A stretch of 64,000 nucleotides of DNA from contig SVIH01000007.1 of NCBI GenBank assembly GCA_015069575.1, forward strand, positions 19,112-83,111. Reading direction: 5' to 3'. The notes beneath the pieces are model-generated. The model worked only from the letters and a program-made list of their open reading frames with translations, had not been told where the DNA came from and ran no database searches. Source of the DNA: Clostridiales bacterium. Lineage in GTDB: Bacteria; Bacillota; Clostridia; Christensenellales; QALW01. This document shows positions 1 through 9,549 of this stretch, in pieces. A program made the translations under genes and the position numbers. Each line of letters begins with the position of its first letter. The stretch's first letter is position 1.

Positions 1-243
1 GGTGAAGCAACAAAGGCTTTAATCGAAAAGTTTTCTAAACTTGTAACCGATAACAATGGTACTGTTGATGGTATTGAAGAACAAGGCGTAAAGAAACTTG
101 CATACGAAATCAATTACATTAGTGAAGGTTTCTATGTTCTTATGAACTTTACTGCTGATGCTACTTTCCCCGCAGAACTTGAAAGAAATTTCAAAATCAA
201 CGAGGATATTATGCGCTTCATCGTTATTAAAAAAGAAGCTTAA
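1..243 (+). CDS. rpsF: 30S ribosomal protein S6, C-terminal part
   Basis: The gene enters from the left edge in frame 1 and stops with TAA at 241-243, giving about 80 C-terminal residues. The visible protein has the S6 pattern, including the segment GIEEQGVKKLAYEI followed by GFYVLMNFTA and the end RFIVIKKEA. S6 binds 16S rRNA together with S18 on the 30S platform. It is followed 24 bases later by ssb and then by rpsR, the classic rpsF-ssb-rpsR operon of Firmicutes, which makes the assignment secure although the N-terminus is missing. Confidence 0.95.
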   Translation, partial: GEATKALIEKFSKLVTDNNGTVDGIEEQGVKKLAYEINYISEGFYVLMNFTADATFPAELERNFKINEDIMRFIVIKKEA

Positions 244-267
244 TTACTTTTTTAGGGAGTTAGAATT

Positions 268-690
268 ATGAATAGAGCAATGCTTATTGGTAGACTTACC
301 AAAGATCCTGATTTAAGAGCAACCGGTAGCGGTATTTCAGTGTGCACTTTTACTGTTGCAGTTGACCGCCGTTTTCAAAACCGTGATACTCAAACAAGGG
401 AAGCTGATTTTATTCCTGTTGTTGTTTGGAGAGGACAGGCTGAAAACTGTGCTAAATATCTGCAAAAAGGCAGCCAGGTAGCCATTAGTGGTTCAATACA
501 GACACGCACATATGATGCTCCCGATGGATCTAAACGTTATATTACTGAAGTGGTGGCTGATGAGGTTCAGTTCCTTTCACGCCCCAATTCAAGTGACAAC
601 AATGATGATGCTGCCCGTGCAGCAAGTTTAGGAAATTCCCCCTTCGGCAACAATATGCAGGCTGTTGAAGATGAGGATATTCCGTTCTGA
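268..690 (+). CDS. ssb: Single-stranded DNA-binding protein
   Basis: A 140-residue SSB with an N-terminal OB fold (about residues 1-105, starting MNRAMLIGRLTKDPDLR) and a short low-complexity linker. The acidic tail ends EDEDIPF, the conserved tip that recruits partner replication and repair proteins. It coats single-stranded DNA in replication, repair and recombination. It sits between rpsF and rpsR, as in Bacillus and Clostridia, and a GGGAG-type ribosome binding site precedes the ATG. The linker is short compared with many SSBs, so the protein is at the small end for the family. Confidence 0.97.
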   Translation: MNRAMLIGRLTKDPDLRATGSGISVCTFTVAVDRRFQNRDTQTREADFIPVVVWRGQAENCAKYLQKGSQVAISGSIQTRTYDAPDGSKRYITEVVADEVQFLSRPNSSDNNDDAARAASLGNSPFGNNMQAVEDEDIPF

Positions 691-715
691 TTATTAAATT
701 AGGAGGATAACTACA

Positions 716-964
716 ATGTCCGAAAAGGATTTTAAAAAGATTCGTTCAAACCGTAGGCCCAGAAGAAAGGTTTGTCAGTTCTGCGCAGATAAAGTTGAAG
801 CAATTGATTATAAAGATGTTGCAAAGCTTCGCAAGTTTATCAGCGAACGCGGTAAAATTCAACCCCGTAGAATGACAGGTACTTGTGCAAAACACCAGAG
901 AGAGCTTGCAACAGCTATCAAGCGTGCACGCACAGTTGCACTTCTTCCCTATAGCGTAGATTAA
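716..964 (+). CDS. rpsR: 30S ribosomal protein S18
   Basis: An 82-residue basic protein with the S18 core: [11 protein letters not shown], then [19 protein letters not shown] and [19 protein letters not shown]. The CxxC near the N-terminus and a later Cys are typical of the zinc-binding form of S18. It is the last gene of the rpsF-ssb-rpsR operon, has a strong GGAGG site about 8 bases before the ATG, and is followed at once by a terminator. Confidence 0.97.
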   Translation: MSEKDFKKIRSNRRPRRKVCQFCADKVEAIDYKDVAKLRKFISERGKIQPRRMTGTCAKHQRELATAIKRARTVALLPYSVD

Positions 965-971
965 TAAATTT

Positions 972-1004
972 AAGCGAAAGTTTTACTTTCGCTTTTATTT
1001 TTTC
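972..1004 (+). terminator. Intrinsic terminator of the rpsF-ssb-rpsR operon
   Basis: A perfect 9-bp stem (AAGCGAAAG / CTTTCGCTT) with a 5-base loop is followed by a T-rich run. It lies 7 bases after the rpsR stop codon. Confidence 0.9.
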
Positions 1005-1016
1005 AATTGTTTATCA

Positions 1017-1044
1017 TTGTTTTTTCATAAAAATGTATTATAAT
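1017..1044 (+). promoter_or_regulatory. Probable sigma-A promoter of the HtrA-like protease gene
   Basis: TTGTTT at 1017-1022 and a consensus TATAAT at 1039-1044 are separated by 16 bases. The likely start of transcription is about 45 bases before the ATG at 1095. Confidence 0.6.
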
Positions 1045-1094
1045 ATAAATGTAATATGATACTAATTTAAACGGTTTTTTTAAAAGGAGTATTT

Positions 1095-2468
1095 ATGGGC
1101 GAAAACAAATTTGAAAATTCAACTAATAATCAGCAGCACACAAACGATAATATTTATTCGGATATACGTTACACTTATAACCCTAACGGTTCTAATGAAG
1201 ATAACACATATAATACAAATATATCAAAAAACAAAAAGAAGAACCTTAATTTAGGCGGAAACGGCTGTTTTATAACATTAATTGCTGTGCTTTTATGTAT
1301 AACTGTTGCTGCAGCCGCAATTAGTTTGTTTTCAATTTTTAATAATGGTGAGAAAAACAATGATCCATCATCTACGGCAGATGCAAATATTTTATCAACA
1401 CCTACACCAGAATTGCAGGGTTCAAGTGATAAAGGCTTTGCTTTTGGTTCTGTAGTAACTGTTAAACCAACACCTACCCCTCAACTTATTGATGGTGAAA
1501 TTTTAACACCTCAACAAGCTGCTGAAAAAGTTATTCCAAGTGTAGTTTGCATACAGTGCTATACTACTAACAATTATTTTGGTGGTACTTCTTCATCTTC
1601 CTTATATAGTGAAGGAAGCGGAATAATTTCAAGAAGTGACGGTTATATAATAACAAATGCCCATGTTATCGATAACGCTAGTTCTGTACAAGTAGTGCTT
1701 TATAACGGCATTACTTTAGATGCCCAAATTATAGGTTCTGATTCAATTACTGACCTTGCTCTTTTAAAAATAAACCCTGGAAATTATAATCTTCAGGCAG
1801 CAACTTTTAGTTCTGCAACAAATTGCAACATTGCGGATAATGTTCTTGCAGTAGGAAATCCCGGCGGATTAGAATTTTCTTCTTCTGTTACAAGCGGTAT
1901 AATAAGTGCACTTAACCGCGCTGTACAAGATGAAAAAACCGGATATGTTATGCATTGTATTCAGACTGATACTGCAATTAACCCCGGCAATAGCGGTGGT
2001 CCGTTAATCGATCTTTATGGTAATGTTATAGGAATTACATCATCAAAAATCGTTGCTGAAGGTTATGAAAATATGGGTTTTGCCATAACTTACGATGAAG
2101 CTGCACCTATAATTAACGATTTGTTAAATTATGGGCATGTTAAAAACCGCGCCGCAATAAACATTACCTTAGCATTACCTTCCAATGTTTTCAGGGTAAC
2201 AGGATGGAATTCAATCCCCAAAGGTCTTTGTGTAACCGCAATTTCAGGTAAAAATGAAGAAGATGCAGGTTTAAAACAATACGATATTATTTACGCTATT
2301 GACGATAAACAAATCAGTACTATGTCTGACTATTCTTCCTATCTTTTAACTAAAAAGCCCGGTGAAAAAGTTAAACTTACCGTTTATAGAGCAACAATTT
2401 CAGGATGGTCAGTAGAATATTCGCAAAAACCGATTACTATTGAAATTGTTCTTTCTGAAGCAACTTAA
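1095..2468 (+). CDS. HtrA/DegP-like membrane-anchored serine protease with PDZ domain
   Basis: A 457-residue protein. A polar cytoplasmic N-terminus (1-50) is followed by one membrane segment (about 54-78) and an extracellular linker with two TPTP repeats. A trypsin-like domain (about 140-335) and a C-terminal PDZ domain (about 360-445) complete it. The catalytic triad is visible as His190 in TNAHVID, Asp220 in SITDLALLKI and Ser300 in NPGNSGGPL. Family members degrade or refold damaged proteins outside the membrane. The gene is monocistronic, with its own promoter, an AAAAGGAG site 5 bases before the start, and a terminator. The physiological substrate cannot be told from sequence. Confidence 0.92.
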   Translation: MGENKFENSTNNQQHTNDNIYSDIRYTYNPNGSNEDNTYNTNISKNKKKNLNLGGNGCFITLIAVLLCITVAAAAISLFSIFNNGEKNNDPSSTADANILSTPTPELQGSSDKGFAFGSVVTVKPTPTPQLIDGEILTPQQAAEKVIPSVVCIQCYTTNNYFGGTSSSSLYSEGSGIISRSDGYIITNAHVIDNASSVQVVLYNGITLDAQIIGSDSITDLALLKINPGNYNLQAATFSSATNCNIADNVLAVGNPGGLEFSSSVTSGIISALNRAVQDEKTGYVMHCIQTDTAINPGNSGGPLIDLYGNVIGITSSKIVAEGYENMGFAITYDEAAPIINDLLNYGHVKNRAAINITLALPSNVFRVTGWNSIPKGLCVTAISGKNEEDAGLKQYDIIYAIDDKQISTMSDYSSYLLTKKPGEKVKLTVYRATISGWSVEYSQKPITIEIVLSEAT

Positions 2469-2472
2469 TATT

Positions 2473-2500
2473 AAGGCTGAATTTGTTTTCAGCCTTTTTA
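2473..2500 (+). terminator. Intrinsic terminator after the HtrA-like gene
   Basis: Inverted repeat AAGGCTGAA / TTCAGCCTT with a 6-base loop, followed by TTTTAAA, a few bases after the stop codon. Confidence 0.85.
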
Positions 2501-2540
2501 AATATTTAAGTAAATTTTAATAGCATTTTTTTTAATTATT

Positions 2541-2549
2541 TGGTATAAT
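2541..2549 (+). promoter_or_regulatory. Extended -10 promoter of the 2568-5332 operon
   Basis: TGGTATAAT is a full extended -10 element (TGnTATAAT). No good -35 is seen. The start codon at 2568 is close, so the leader would be very short. Confidence 0.55.
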
Positions 2550-2567
2550 ATGTTTTGGTGATTATTT

Positions 2568-3029
2568 ATGAATTTATTAGATAATGAATTTATTACAAAA
2601 ACAAAAAAACAACGCAACATAAATCTCATTTTGTTTTTTTTGCTTTTAACTTTATTTTTTATTTGTTATATTTTTAGCTTTTACACTAATAACCTGATTA
2701 TTTCACTGATAGTTGGAATTGTTGGTATTATTGCTCTTGTGCTTTTTTACTATGGATTGATTTTTGATAAAAGCAAATTATTAAAACTACATAAAAATAT
2801 CAATAATGGTATTTTTCAAGAAGATACTTATATTTTTAAAAGATACGATGATGAAACAGAACATGATGGTGTTTGTCTTTTAAGAGTTATTTGTTCTTTT
2901 ACTGATGAAAATGAAGAATTTGAACGCACTCTTTACTTTCTAAAGGCAGTTTCACACCCTGATTTAACTGAAGGTCAAAAAATTAAAGTAAAAACATATC
3001 AAAATATTATTTTATATATAGAGGACTGA
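2568..3029 (+). CDS. Hypothetical two-segment membrane protein
   Basis: A 153-residue protein that I do not recognise. A short basic N-terminus is followed by two long hydrophobic segments (about residues 20-42 and 44-68). A soluble C-terminal part of about 80 residues is rich in charged residues and ends in beta-strand-like sequence (GQKIKVKTYQNIILYIED), possibly a small beta domain. It is the first gene of a tight plus-strand run with the USP-like, ACT and UPF0210 genes, so it may share their regulation. No enzymatic motif is visible. Confidence 0.75.
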   Translation: MNLLDNEFITKTKKQRNINLILFFLLLTLFFICYIFSFYTNNLIISLIVGIVGIIALVLFYYGLIFDKSKLLKLHKNINNGIFQEDTYIFKRYDDETEHDGVCLLRVICSFTDENEEFERTLYFLKAVSHPDLTEGQKIKVKTYQNIILYIED

Positions 3030-3034
3030 TTTAT

Positions 3035-3427
3035 TTGAAAAACATTATGGTTTGTGTTACTTTGCAGAACACCTGTCATAATCTTATTAAATACGCTTCC
3101 CAGATCAAAGATATTGACGATAAACTTTTTGTTTTGCATGTTGCAAAAAACGGGCAATCATTTATGAATGCCGCTGATGAAGCTACAACCCTTGAGTTTT
3201 TATATACTGTTTCGCATCAAGCAAATGCTGATATGACAGTTTTGCATTCTGACAATGTTGTAAACGCTATATATACTTTTATAAAGGATAATAATATACA
3301 TACCGTTATACTTGGTACACCAAATATAAATTCAAAAGACGATAGTCTTATTACCCAATTACAATCTAAACTTAACGATTCAGCAAACATTATACTTTTA
3401 GATAAAAAAGGAGAGATTTTCCAGTGA
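3035..3427 (+). CDS. Universal-stress-protein-like alpha/beta protein (TTG start)
   Basis: A 130-residue soluble protein with an alternating strand/helix pattern: MKNIMVCVTLQNTCHNLI, then DDKLFVLHVAKNG, then HTVILGTPN, then SANIILLDKKG. This resembles the USP fold as found in the KdpD and UspA families, but the ATP-binding glycine motif is not clear. The start is TTG at 3035, supported by GAGG at 3021-3024 and by the upstream gene ending at 3029. Its stop overlaps the GTG start of the ACT gene by 4 bases, so the two are probably translationally coupled. The function is unknown. Confidence 0.65.
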   Translation: MKNIMVCVTLQNTCHNLIKYASQIKDIDDKLFVLHVAKNGQSFMNAADEATTLEFLYTVSHQANADMTVLHSDNVVNAIYTFIKDNNIHTVILGTPNINSKDDSLITQLQSKLNDSANIILLDKKGEIFQ

Positions 3428-3687
3428 AAGCATTTTTAACAGTTATCGGACACGACCGCGTAGGCATTATTGCTGATGTAAGCGCAAAATTAGCAAAAAA
3501 CAAAGTAAACATTCTTGACATTACACAAACAATTATGCATGACTATTTTACAATGGTTATGTTTTTAAGTTTAGAACAAAGTGATTTGGATATTGCGGGA
3601 CTTCAAAAAGAATTTGCAGATTTTGATGAAAATCTTGAGGTAAGAATTCAAAGCGAAGAAATATTTAATAGTATGCACCGTCTTTAA
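3424..3687 (+). CDS. ACT domain protein (UPF0237 family)
   Basis: An 87-residue single ACT domain starting [18 protein letters not shown], with the GxDRxGI ligand-loop signature and the later [15 protein letters not shown] strand. ACT domains bind small ligands, often amino acids. Family members are regularly found beside UPF0210 genes, and here the next gene is UPF0210. The GTG start at 3424 overlaps the previous stop. Its own stop overlaps the first possible UPF0210 ATG. The ligand is unknown. Confidence 0.9.
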   Translation: MKAFLTVIGHDRVGIIADVSAKLAKNKVNILDITQTIMHDYFTMVMFLSLEQSDLDIAGLQKEFADFDENLEVRIQSEEIFNSMHRL

Positions 3688-3698
3688 TGGAGAGAAAA

Positions 3699-5057
3699 AT
3701 GATAAATTTTAACGAAGTAAATGAAACTATACAAATGCTTGATAACCAGCATCTTGATGTTCGTACAGTTACAATGGGCATTTCTCTTTATGACTGTGCT
3801 GACAGTGACAAAAATAAAGCTTGTACGCAAATTTATGATAAAATTTGTTCTAAAGCAGAACATCTTGTAACTGAATGTGAAAAAATTGAAAAAAATCTTG
3901 GTATTCCAATTGTAAATAAAAGAATTTCAGTTACACCAATTGCCCATATTGCTTCTGCTGCAAGAGTTAACGATGCAGTTTGTTTTGCAAAAACTCTTGA
4001 AAAGGCAGCACAAAATGTAGGCGTTAACTTTTTAGGCGGATTTTCGGCACTTGTACACAAAGGAATTACACCCGGTGATATGGCATTAATTAACAGTATT
4101 CCTGAAGCAATGGCTGTAACAGACCATATTTGCTCATCAGTTAATATTGGTTCAACAAGAGCCGGTATTAATATGGATGCTGTTTTAAAAATGGGTCAGA
4201 TCATTCGTCAAACTGCCGAAATGACTACAGATAACAGCAGTATTGGTTGTGCAAAACTTGTTGTTTTTTGTAATGCAGTTGAAGATAATCCATTTATGGC
4301 AGGTGCATTTTTAGGCTGTGGCGAAGGCGACTGTGTTATAAATGTTGGCGTAAGCGGACCGGGCGTTGTTAAGTGTGCGCTTGAAAAGATGCCCGATGCT
4401 TCTTTAGGCGAATTAGCAGAAGAAATTAAGAAAACTGCTTTTAAAATTACAAGAATGGGTCAATTAGTTGCAACCCGCGCTGCTGAAAGTTTAAATGCGC
4501 AATTTGGTATTGTTGACCTTTCACTTGCCCCAACACCAACAATGGGTGATTCTGTTGCACACATATTAGAAGAAATGGGACTTTCTTCAACAGGCGGTCC
4601 CGGCACGACTGCTGCACTTGCAATGCTTAACGACGCTGTTAAAAAAGGCGGAGTTATGGCATCAAGCCATGTGGGCGGTCTTTCAGGTGCATTTATACCT
4701 GTTAGTGAAGATATTGGTATGATTAACGCTGCAAAAGCAGGCACACTTACATTAGAAAAACTTGAGGCAATGACCTGTGTTTGTTCTGTTGGTCTTGATA
4801 TGATAGCAATTCCGGGAGACACAAGCGCTGCAACAATTTCAGGCATTATCGCTGATGAAGCAGCAATCGGTATGGTAAATTCAAAAACAACTGCAGTTAG
4901 AGTTATTCCTGTTATTAATAAGGGCGTTGGCGAAATGGTAAGCTTTGGCGGCCTTTTAGGCGAAGCACCCATTATGCCTGTTAATAGCGCAAATTGTGAA
5001 AAATTCATATCCCGTGCAGGAAGAATTCCTGCGCCGCTGCAGAGCCTTAAAAACTAA
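3699..5057 (+). CDS. UPF0210 (DUF711) family protein
   Basis: A protein of about 452 residues matching UPF0210: [19 protein letters not shown] near the start, [15 protein letters not shown], a glycine-rich central region ([17 protein letters not shown]) and [13 protein letters not shown] near the end. An in-frame ATG at 3687 shares a base with the ACT stop. I chose the ATG at 3699 because the family start is MINxxE and GGAGAG lies just upstream at 3689-3694. The biochemical role is not established; the constant pairing with an ACT protein suggests a ligand-regulated partner. Long antisense frames inside it are shadows. Confidence 0.9.
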   Translation: MINFNEVNETIQMLDNQHLDVRTVTMGISLYDCADSDKNKACTQIYDKICSKAEHLVTECEKIEKNLGIPIVNKRISVTPIAHIASAARVNDAVCFAKTLEKAAQNVGVNFLGGFSALVHKGITPGDMALINSIPEAMAVTDHICSSVNIGSTRAGINMDAVLKMGQIIRQTAEMTTDNSSIGCAKLVVFCNAVEDNPFMAGAFLGCGEGDCVINVGVSGPGVVKCALEKMPDASLGELAEEIKKTAFKITRMGQLVATRAAESLNAQFGIVDLSLAPTPTMGDSVAHILEEMGLSSTGGPGTTAALAMLNDAVKKGGVMASSHVGGLSGAFIPVSEDIGMINAAKAGTLTLEKLEAMTCVCSVGLDMIAIPGDTSAATISGIIADEAAIGMVNSKTTAVRVIPVINKGVGEMVSFGGLLGEAPIMPVNSANCEKFISRAGRIPAPLQSLKN

Positions 5058-5332
5058 TGAAAACAGCAAAAAACATTTTATGGATTTGTTTTCCCATATC
5101 CGTTGTAATTTGGTATTTTTTATTAAAAACGGGGATTATAAACACTCTTTTAATATCTAATATTTCAGTTGCTTGCATTTTTGCCATACCTGTGACCGCT
5201 ATGCTTTTGCAAACCATAATGAACAAGGAAAAAAATTTAAATAAGAACTATTTTATTTTAAAAATGGCTTTCGTTTTATATTTGTACCTGATGATTATAT
5301 TTATGTTTGCAACAGTTTTGATTTCCCAGTAA
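5057..5332 (+). CDS. Small three-segment membrane protein
   Basis: A 91-residue hydrophobic protein with three predicted membrane segments (about 7-24, 29-51 and 66-89) separated by a short basic loop (MNKEKNLNKNYFILK). The start codon overlaps the UPF0210 stop by one base (TAATG), so it is probably translationally coupled and last in the operon. No family recognised. Confidence 0.7.
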   Translation: MKTAKNILWICFPISVVIWYFLLKTGIINTLLISNISVACIFAIPVTAMLLQTIMNKEKNLNKNYFILKMAFVLYLYLMIIFMFATVLISQ

Positions 5333-5341
5333 AATAATTTG

Positions 5342-5372
5342 TCCCGAGCATTAAAATGCTTGGGATTTTTAT
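5342..5372 (+). terminator. Intrinsic terminator of the 2568-5332 operon
   Basis: Stem TCCCGAGCA / TGCTTGGGA with one G-T pair and a 6-base AT loop, followed by a T-rich tract, 10 bases past the last stop. Confidence 0.88.
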
Positions 5373-5403
5373 TTTTTATTTAGCCTTTGCTTGACTTTTA
5401 GTT

Positions 5404-5412
5404 TGCTATAAT
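5404..5412 (+). promoter_or_regulatory. Extended -10 promoter of the peptide ABC transporter operon
   Basis: TGCTATAAT is a full extended -10. A TTTGCT element 15 bases upstream could act as a weak -35. The first gene starts at 5496, leaving an AT-rich leader of about 75 bases. Confidence 0.6.
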
Positions 5413-5495
5413 GTATAATATTAAAAATATTCTTATATAATATATAATTTATTAATAATATATTTATTCGATTACATTTTGAGAGGAGAAGAAGC

Positions 5496-6407
5496 ATGTT
5501 CAGATATATTATCAAACGCGTACTGTTAGCAATATTAACAGTTTTTATAATCTGCACAATAACATTCTTTACCATGCACGCTGTTCCCGGTGGTCCTTTT
5601 AACAGGGAAAAAGCATTGAGTGAGGCTACAATTCAAGCATTAAACGAAAGATACCATCTTGATGAACCTCTTTTAACTCAATTTGGCTTATATATGAAAG
5701 GTTTACTACAAGGTGATTTTGGCGTTTCACTTAAAAACGGCAGAGAAATTTCAAATATTATTGGTGAATCCTTCCCCATTTCTGCGAAATTAGGTTTGAT
5801 GGCAATGGGTCTTGCGCTTTTATTAGGTACTGTGTTTGGAAGCGTTGCTGCACTAAAAAGAAATAAATTTATTGATAGAGTTATCGTTTTCTTGTCCACC
5901 CTTTTCACTGCTGTACCAAGCTTTATTCTTGCAACCCTGTTGCTTTACATATTCTGTAACAAATTAGGTTGGTTCCCTGTTTGGAGTGTAGATAAACCAA
6001 GTTACGTTTTACCCGTTATTGCTCTTTCAGCATATCCAATGGCTTACGTTACAAGATTATCAAAAACAAGTATGCTTGATGCATTAAGCCAGGATTACAT
6101 TCGCACCGCAAAAGCAAAAGGCGTTTCAAAATGGTTGATTATTTTTAAACATGCTTTAAGAAATTCACTTATTCCCGTAATAACATATGCAGGACCACAG
6201 ATTGCATACATTATTACAGGTTCAATGGTTATCGAAACTATATTTACTGTTGGCGGTATCGGTAGCAAGTTTGTTACTGCTATTAATGACCGTGACTATC
6301 CTTTAATTATGGCAACAACAGTTTTCCTTGCAACGATTATGGTTATTGCAAACCTTATCTGCGATCTTCTTTATAAAGCTGTAGATCCCAGAATTAAATA
6401 TGAGTAA
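5496..6407 (+). CDS. dppB: Peptide ABC transporter permease, DppB/OppB type
   Basis: A 303-residue inner-membrane permease beginning MFRYIIKRVLLAILTVF, the standard N-terminus of OppB/DppB proteins. It has about six membrane segments. The EAA loop that contacts the ATPases lies near the C-terminal third (DYIRTAKAKGVSKWLIIFKHALRN). It pairs with the DppC-type permease encoded 16 bases downstream to form the channel for di- or oligopeptides. A GAGAGGAG site precedes the ATG. Nickel-type transporters share this family, but the binding protein and both ATPases are of peptide type. Confidence 0.93.
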   Translation: MFRYIIKRVLLAILTVFIICTITFFTMHAVPGGPFNREKALSEATIQALNERYHLDEPLLTQFGLYMKGLLQGDFGVSLKNGREISNIIGESFPISAKLGLMAMGLALLLGTVFGSVAALKRNKFIDRVIVFLSTLFTAVPSFILATLLLYIFCNKLGWFPVWSVDKPSYVLPVIALSAYPMAYVTRLSKTSMLDALSQDYIRTAKAKGVSKWLIIFKHALRNSLIPVITYAGPQIAYIITGSMVIETIFTVGGIGSKFVTAINDRDYPLIMATTVFLATIMVIANLICDLLYKAVDPRIKYE

Positions 6408-6423
6408 CAGGAGGTAGCAGATT

Positions 6424-7491
6424 ATGGATGACAAATTTCCCAAAAAGAATATATTAAGCACACAGATCGATCTTTCAAAATTTGAGCCTGCTACTGACGA
6501 TGAGAAAAGACAACAGGATGTTATGAGTGAAAGCACCACCTTTTTTAAAGATGGTATGCGCAGGCTTATGAAAAACCCCCTTGCAGTTTTAAGTATTATT
6601 ATTCTTGGTATTATATTACTTACCATTGTTTTTGCACCTATGTTTGTTCCATACGATTATGATGAAATGATAAAGGTTAACGGTAAAAAAGACAAATCCT
6701 GTAATAACCTTGCTCCTTTTACATATAGTGAAAACGAAATGGCTTATATGGAAAAAACAGGCGAAAAGCTTTTCCCCCATATTTTTGGAACTGATGAACT
6801 TGGCAGAGATTATTTTGTTCGTGTTATATATGGAACAAGAATTTCATTATTAGTTGGTGTTTTTGCTAGTATTATCGTTCTTATAATCGGTATGCTTTAC
6901 GGAAGTATTTCAGGATATTTTGGTGGAAAAGTGGATTTGATAATGATGCGTATAGTTGATATTATCTATTCTTTACCTGATATGCTTATAATTATTTTGC
7001 TTTCGGTTGTTCTTAACCAGATAATAACATTTAAGCCCGGTTCCCTTTTATCTGAATTGGGTACAAATATGATTTCAATATTTATTGTGTTTGGTATGCT
7101 TTATTGGGTTAGTATGGCAAGACTTATCCGTGGGCAAATACTTTCTATTAAAGAAAACGAATACATACTTGCTGCCCGTTCTATCGGCGCTAAACCAGGA
7201 AGAATTATCGGTAAACACATTTTACCTAACTGCCTTTCAGTTATAATTATTTCAACTGCGCTTCAAGTTCCCTCTGCAATTTTTACTGAAAGTTATTTAA
7301 GCTTTATTGGTTTAGGTGTTAAGGCTCCCATGCCTTCACTTGGCTCACTTGCAAACGCTGCAAGAAATGGTTTGGAATTCTATCCTTACAAACTTATATT
7401 CCCCGCTATTGTTATATGTCTTATTGTTTTAAGCCTTAACCTTTTAGGCGATGGCTTGCGCGATGCATTTGACCCCAAATTAAAGAGGTGA
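6424..7491 (+). CDS. dppC: Peptide ABC transporter permease, DppC/OppC type
   Basis: A 355-residue permease, longer than usual (about 280-310). It has an extended hydrophilic N-terminus (1-45) and an extra extracytoplasmic loop of about 50 residues after the first membrane segment (about 82-130). The OppC core then starts at FGTDELGRDYFVRVIYGTRI. The EAA loop is present as NEYILAARSIGAKPGRIIGK. The enlarged loop probably lies outside the membrane, where it could touch the binding protein. It follows dppB and precedes the two ATPase genes. Confidence 0.93.
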   Translation: MDDKFPKKNILSTQIDLSKFEPATDDEKRQQDVMSESTTFFKDGMRRLMKNPLAVLSIIILGIILLTIVFAPMFVPYDYDEMIKVNGKKDKSCNNLAPFTYSENEMAYMEKTGEKLFPHIFGTDELGRDYFVRVIYGTRISLLVGVFASIIVLIIGMLYGSISGYFGGKVDLIMMRIVDIIYSLPDMLIIILLSVVLNQIITFKPGSLLSELGTNMISIFIVFGMLYWVSMARLIRGQILSIKENEYILAARSIGAKPGRIIGKHILPNCLSVIIISTALQVPSAIFTESYLSFIGLGVKAPMPSLGSLANAARNGLEFYPYKLIFPAIVICLIVLSLNLLGDGLRDAFDPKLKR

Positions 7492-7496
7492 TTAAA

Positions 7497-8501
7497 ATGA
7501 GTGAACATCTTTTAAGCGTACAAGATCTGCACACTTCATTTTTTACCGACAAGGGTGAAGTGCAGGCAGTTAACGGTGTAACCTTCAATCTTGACAGAGG
7601 TGAAACCCTTGGTATTGTTGGCGAATCCGGATCAGGAAAAAGTGTTACTGCATATTCAATTATGCAGATTCTTGCTGATACAGGAAAAATTGTTGGCGGT
7701 AAAATTTTATATAACGGCAATGACCTTTCCACTTGGAACGAAAAACAAATGCGTTCTTTCAGAGGTAAATGTTGTTCAATAATTTTCCAGGATCCTATGA
7801 CAAGCCTTAACCCTGTTTTTACTATTGGCAGTCAGTTAAAAGAAGCAATTACTTTACATACTGATAAAAAGGGCAAACAGGCAAAATTGAGGGCTATTGA
7901 GCTTTTAGAACTTGTTGGTATTAACGAACCTGCAAAACGATTAAAGCAATATCCGTTTGAACTTTCAGGCGGTATGCGTCAAAGAGTTATGATTGCAATG
8001 GCACTTGCATGCGAGCCTGATATTTTAATTGCTGATGAACCTACAACTGCACTTGATGTTACTATTCAGGCACAGATTCTTGAACTTATGCAGGAATTAC
8101 AAAAGAAACTTGGAATGGCTGTTATTCTTGTTACCCATGACCTTGGCGTTATTGCTGACCTTTGTGATAATATCGTGGTTATGTACGGTGGAAAAATTTG
8201 TGAACGCGGAACTGCTAAAGAAATTTTTTATAACCCAAAACATGAATACACAAAAGGTCTTTTAAAATCAATTCCTAACATAAACAAAATGAAGGAAAAA
8301 TTAATTCCTATTGCCGGCACACCTATTAACATGCTTAATTTACCTAAAGGCTGTTCATTTTGTGCCCGTTGCGATAATGCAATGAAAATTTGTTTAACCG
8401 AGCAACCTGAAGAACTTGTTATAAACGAAAATCACAAGGCTTCATGCTGGATGAATGTTAAAAACGCACTTAAAAACGAAGGAAGTGAAGCAAATGAGTG
8501 A
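7497..8501 (+). CDS. dppD: Peptide ABC transporter ATPase, DppD/OppD type
   Basis: An ATPase subunit of about 334 residues with Walker A GESGSGKS, the ABC signature LSGGMRQRV, Walker B ILIADEPT and the switch His in VTHDLG. The C-terminal oligopeptide extension has cysteines spaced [14 protein letters not shown], as in OppD proteins that bind an Fe-S cluster or metal there. A GTG at 7488 is in frame, but it falls within the AGAGGTGA ribosome site, so I place the start at the ATG 7497. It forms a heterodimer with the next gene product. Confidence 0.94.
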   Translation: MSEHLLSVQDLHTSFFTDKGEVQAVNGVTFNLDRGETLGIVGESGSGKSVTAYSIMQILADTGKIVGGKILYNGNDLSTWNEKQMRSFRGKCCSIIFQDPMTSLNPVFTIGSQLKEAITLHTDKKGKQAKLRAIELLELVGINEPAKRLKQYPFELSGGMRQRVMIAMALACEPDILIADEPTTALDVTIQAQILELMQELQKKLGMAVILVTHDLGVIADLCDNIVVMYGGKICERGTAKEIFYNPKHEYTKGLLKSIPNINKMKEKLIPIAGTPINMLNLPKGCSFCARCDNAMKICLTEQPEELVINENHKASCWMNVKNALKNEGSEANE

Positions 8502-9450
8502 TATTTTATTAGAAGTAAAAAACTTAAAGCAATACTTCCCTGTTCGTTCTAATGGTAAAAAAGTTCCTTTAAAGGCGGTTGATGATGTTTCATTTACCAT
8601 TAATAAGGGTGAAACATTGGGCCTTGTTGGTGAATCCGGTTGTGGCAAAACAACTGTTGGAAGATCTATCCTTCAATTATACAAGCCCACCGCTGGTGAA
8701 GTTTATTTTGATGGTGAACTTGTTACAGATAAAAATATTAACCAAATGCGTAAAAAAATGCAGATGGTTTTTCAGGATCCATATTCTTCATTAGACCCAA
8801 GAATGACTGTTGAAGATATTATTGGCGAGCCATTAGATGTACATAAACTGTATTCAAACAAGAAAGAGCGCCGCGAAAAAATTCTTGAACTTATGAATTA
8901 TGTTGGCCTTAATGCTGAACATGCAACACGTTATGCACATGAATTTTCAGGTGGTCAGCGTCAACGTATAGGTATTGCGCGTGCATTAGCTGTTGATCCG
9001 CAATTTATTGTTTGCGATGAACCTGTTTCTGCGCTTGACGTTTCTATACAGGCACAGGTTATCAATATGTTTGAGGATCTTCAAAAGAAACTTGGCGTTG
9101 CATATCTTTTTATTGCCCACGATTTATTAGTTGTTCACCACATTTCAAAACGAATTGCGGTTATGTATTTAGGAAAAATAGTTGAAATTGCTGAAGCTGA
9201 TGATTTGAACGAAAATCCACAGCACCCCTACACACAATCATTACTTTCTGCAGTACCTATTCCCGATCCTGATATTACAAGAAGCCGCAAACGTATTATT
9301 CTTGAAGGTGATGTTCCAAGTCCCCTTAATACTCCATCAGGTTGTGCTTTCCGCACAAGATGTAAGTATGCTACTGAAAAATGTGCTATGGAATGTCCTT
9401 CCCTTACCGATCGCGGTAACGGTCACTTTGTTGCTTGTTGGAACAAATAA
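8494..9450 (+). CDS. dppF: Peptide ABC transporter ATPase, DppF/OppF type
   Basis: An ATPase of about 318 residues with Walker [10 protein letters not shown], signature FSGGQRQRI, Walker B FIVCDEPV and switch His in IAHDLL. The C-terminus has the cysteine-bearing extension [14 protein letters not shown]. An upstream in-frame ATG at 8455 exists, but the ATG at 8494 is preceded by GGAAG at good spacing and gives the family start [17 protein letters not shown]. It overlaps the dppD stop by 8 bases, indicating coupled translation of the two ATPases. Confidence 0.94.
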   Translation: MSDILLEVKNLKQYFPVRSNGKKVPLKAVDDVSFTINKGETLGLVGESGCGKTTVGRSILQLYKPTAGEVYFDGELVTDKNINQMRKKMQMVFQDPYSSLDPRMTVEDIIGEPLDVHKLYSNKKERREKILELMNYVGLNAEHATRYAHEFSGGQRQRIGIARALAVDPQFIVCDEPVSALDVSIQAQVINMFEDLQKKLGVAYLFIAHDLLVVHHISKRIAVMYLGKIVEIAEADDLNENPQHPYTQSLLSAVPIPDPDITRSRKRIILEGDVPSPLNTPSGCAFRTRCKYATEKCAMECPSLTDRGNGHFVACWNK

Positions 9451-9549
9451 AGAAATCACTTTTTATACTTTGTAACAAATGTGGTTGTTGTTTGTTAATT
9501 TAGTATAAAAGGATTTTATAAAAAATATTTTCTTAGGAGGAAAAGAAAA

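Noticed and set aside
4460..5008. Long antisense open frame inside the UPF0210 gene
   Set aside because: It lies entirely opposite a well-conserved coding gene, has no ribosome site or family resemblance, and is explained by codon bias of the sense strand.
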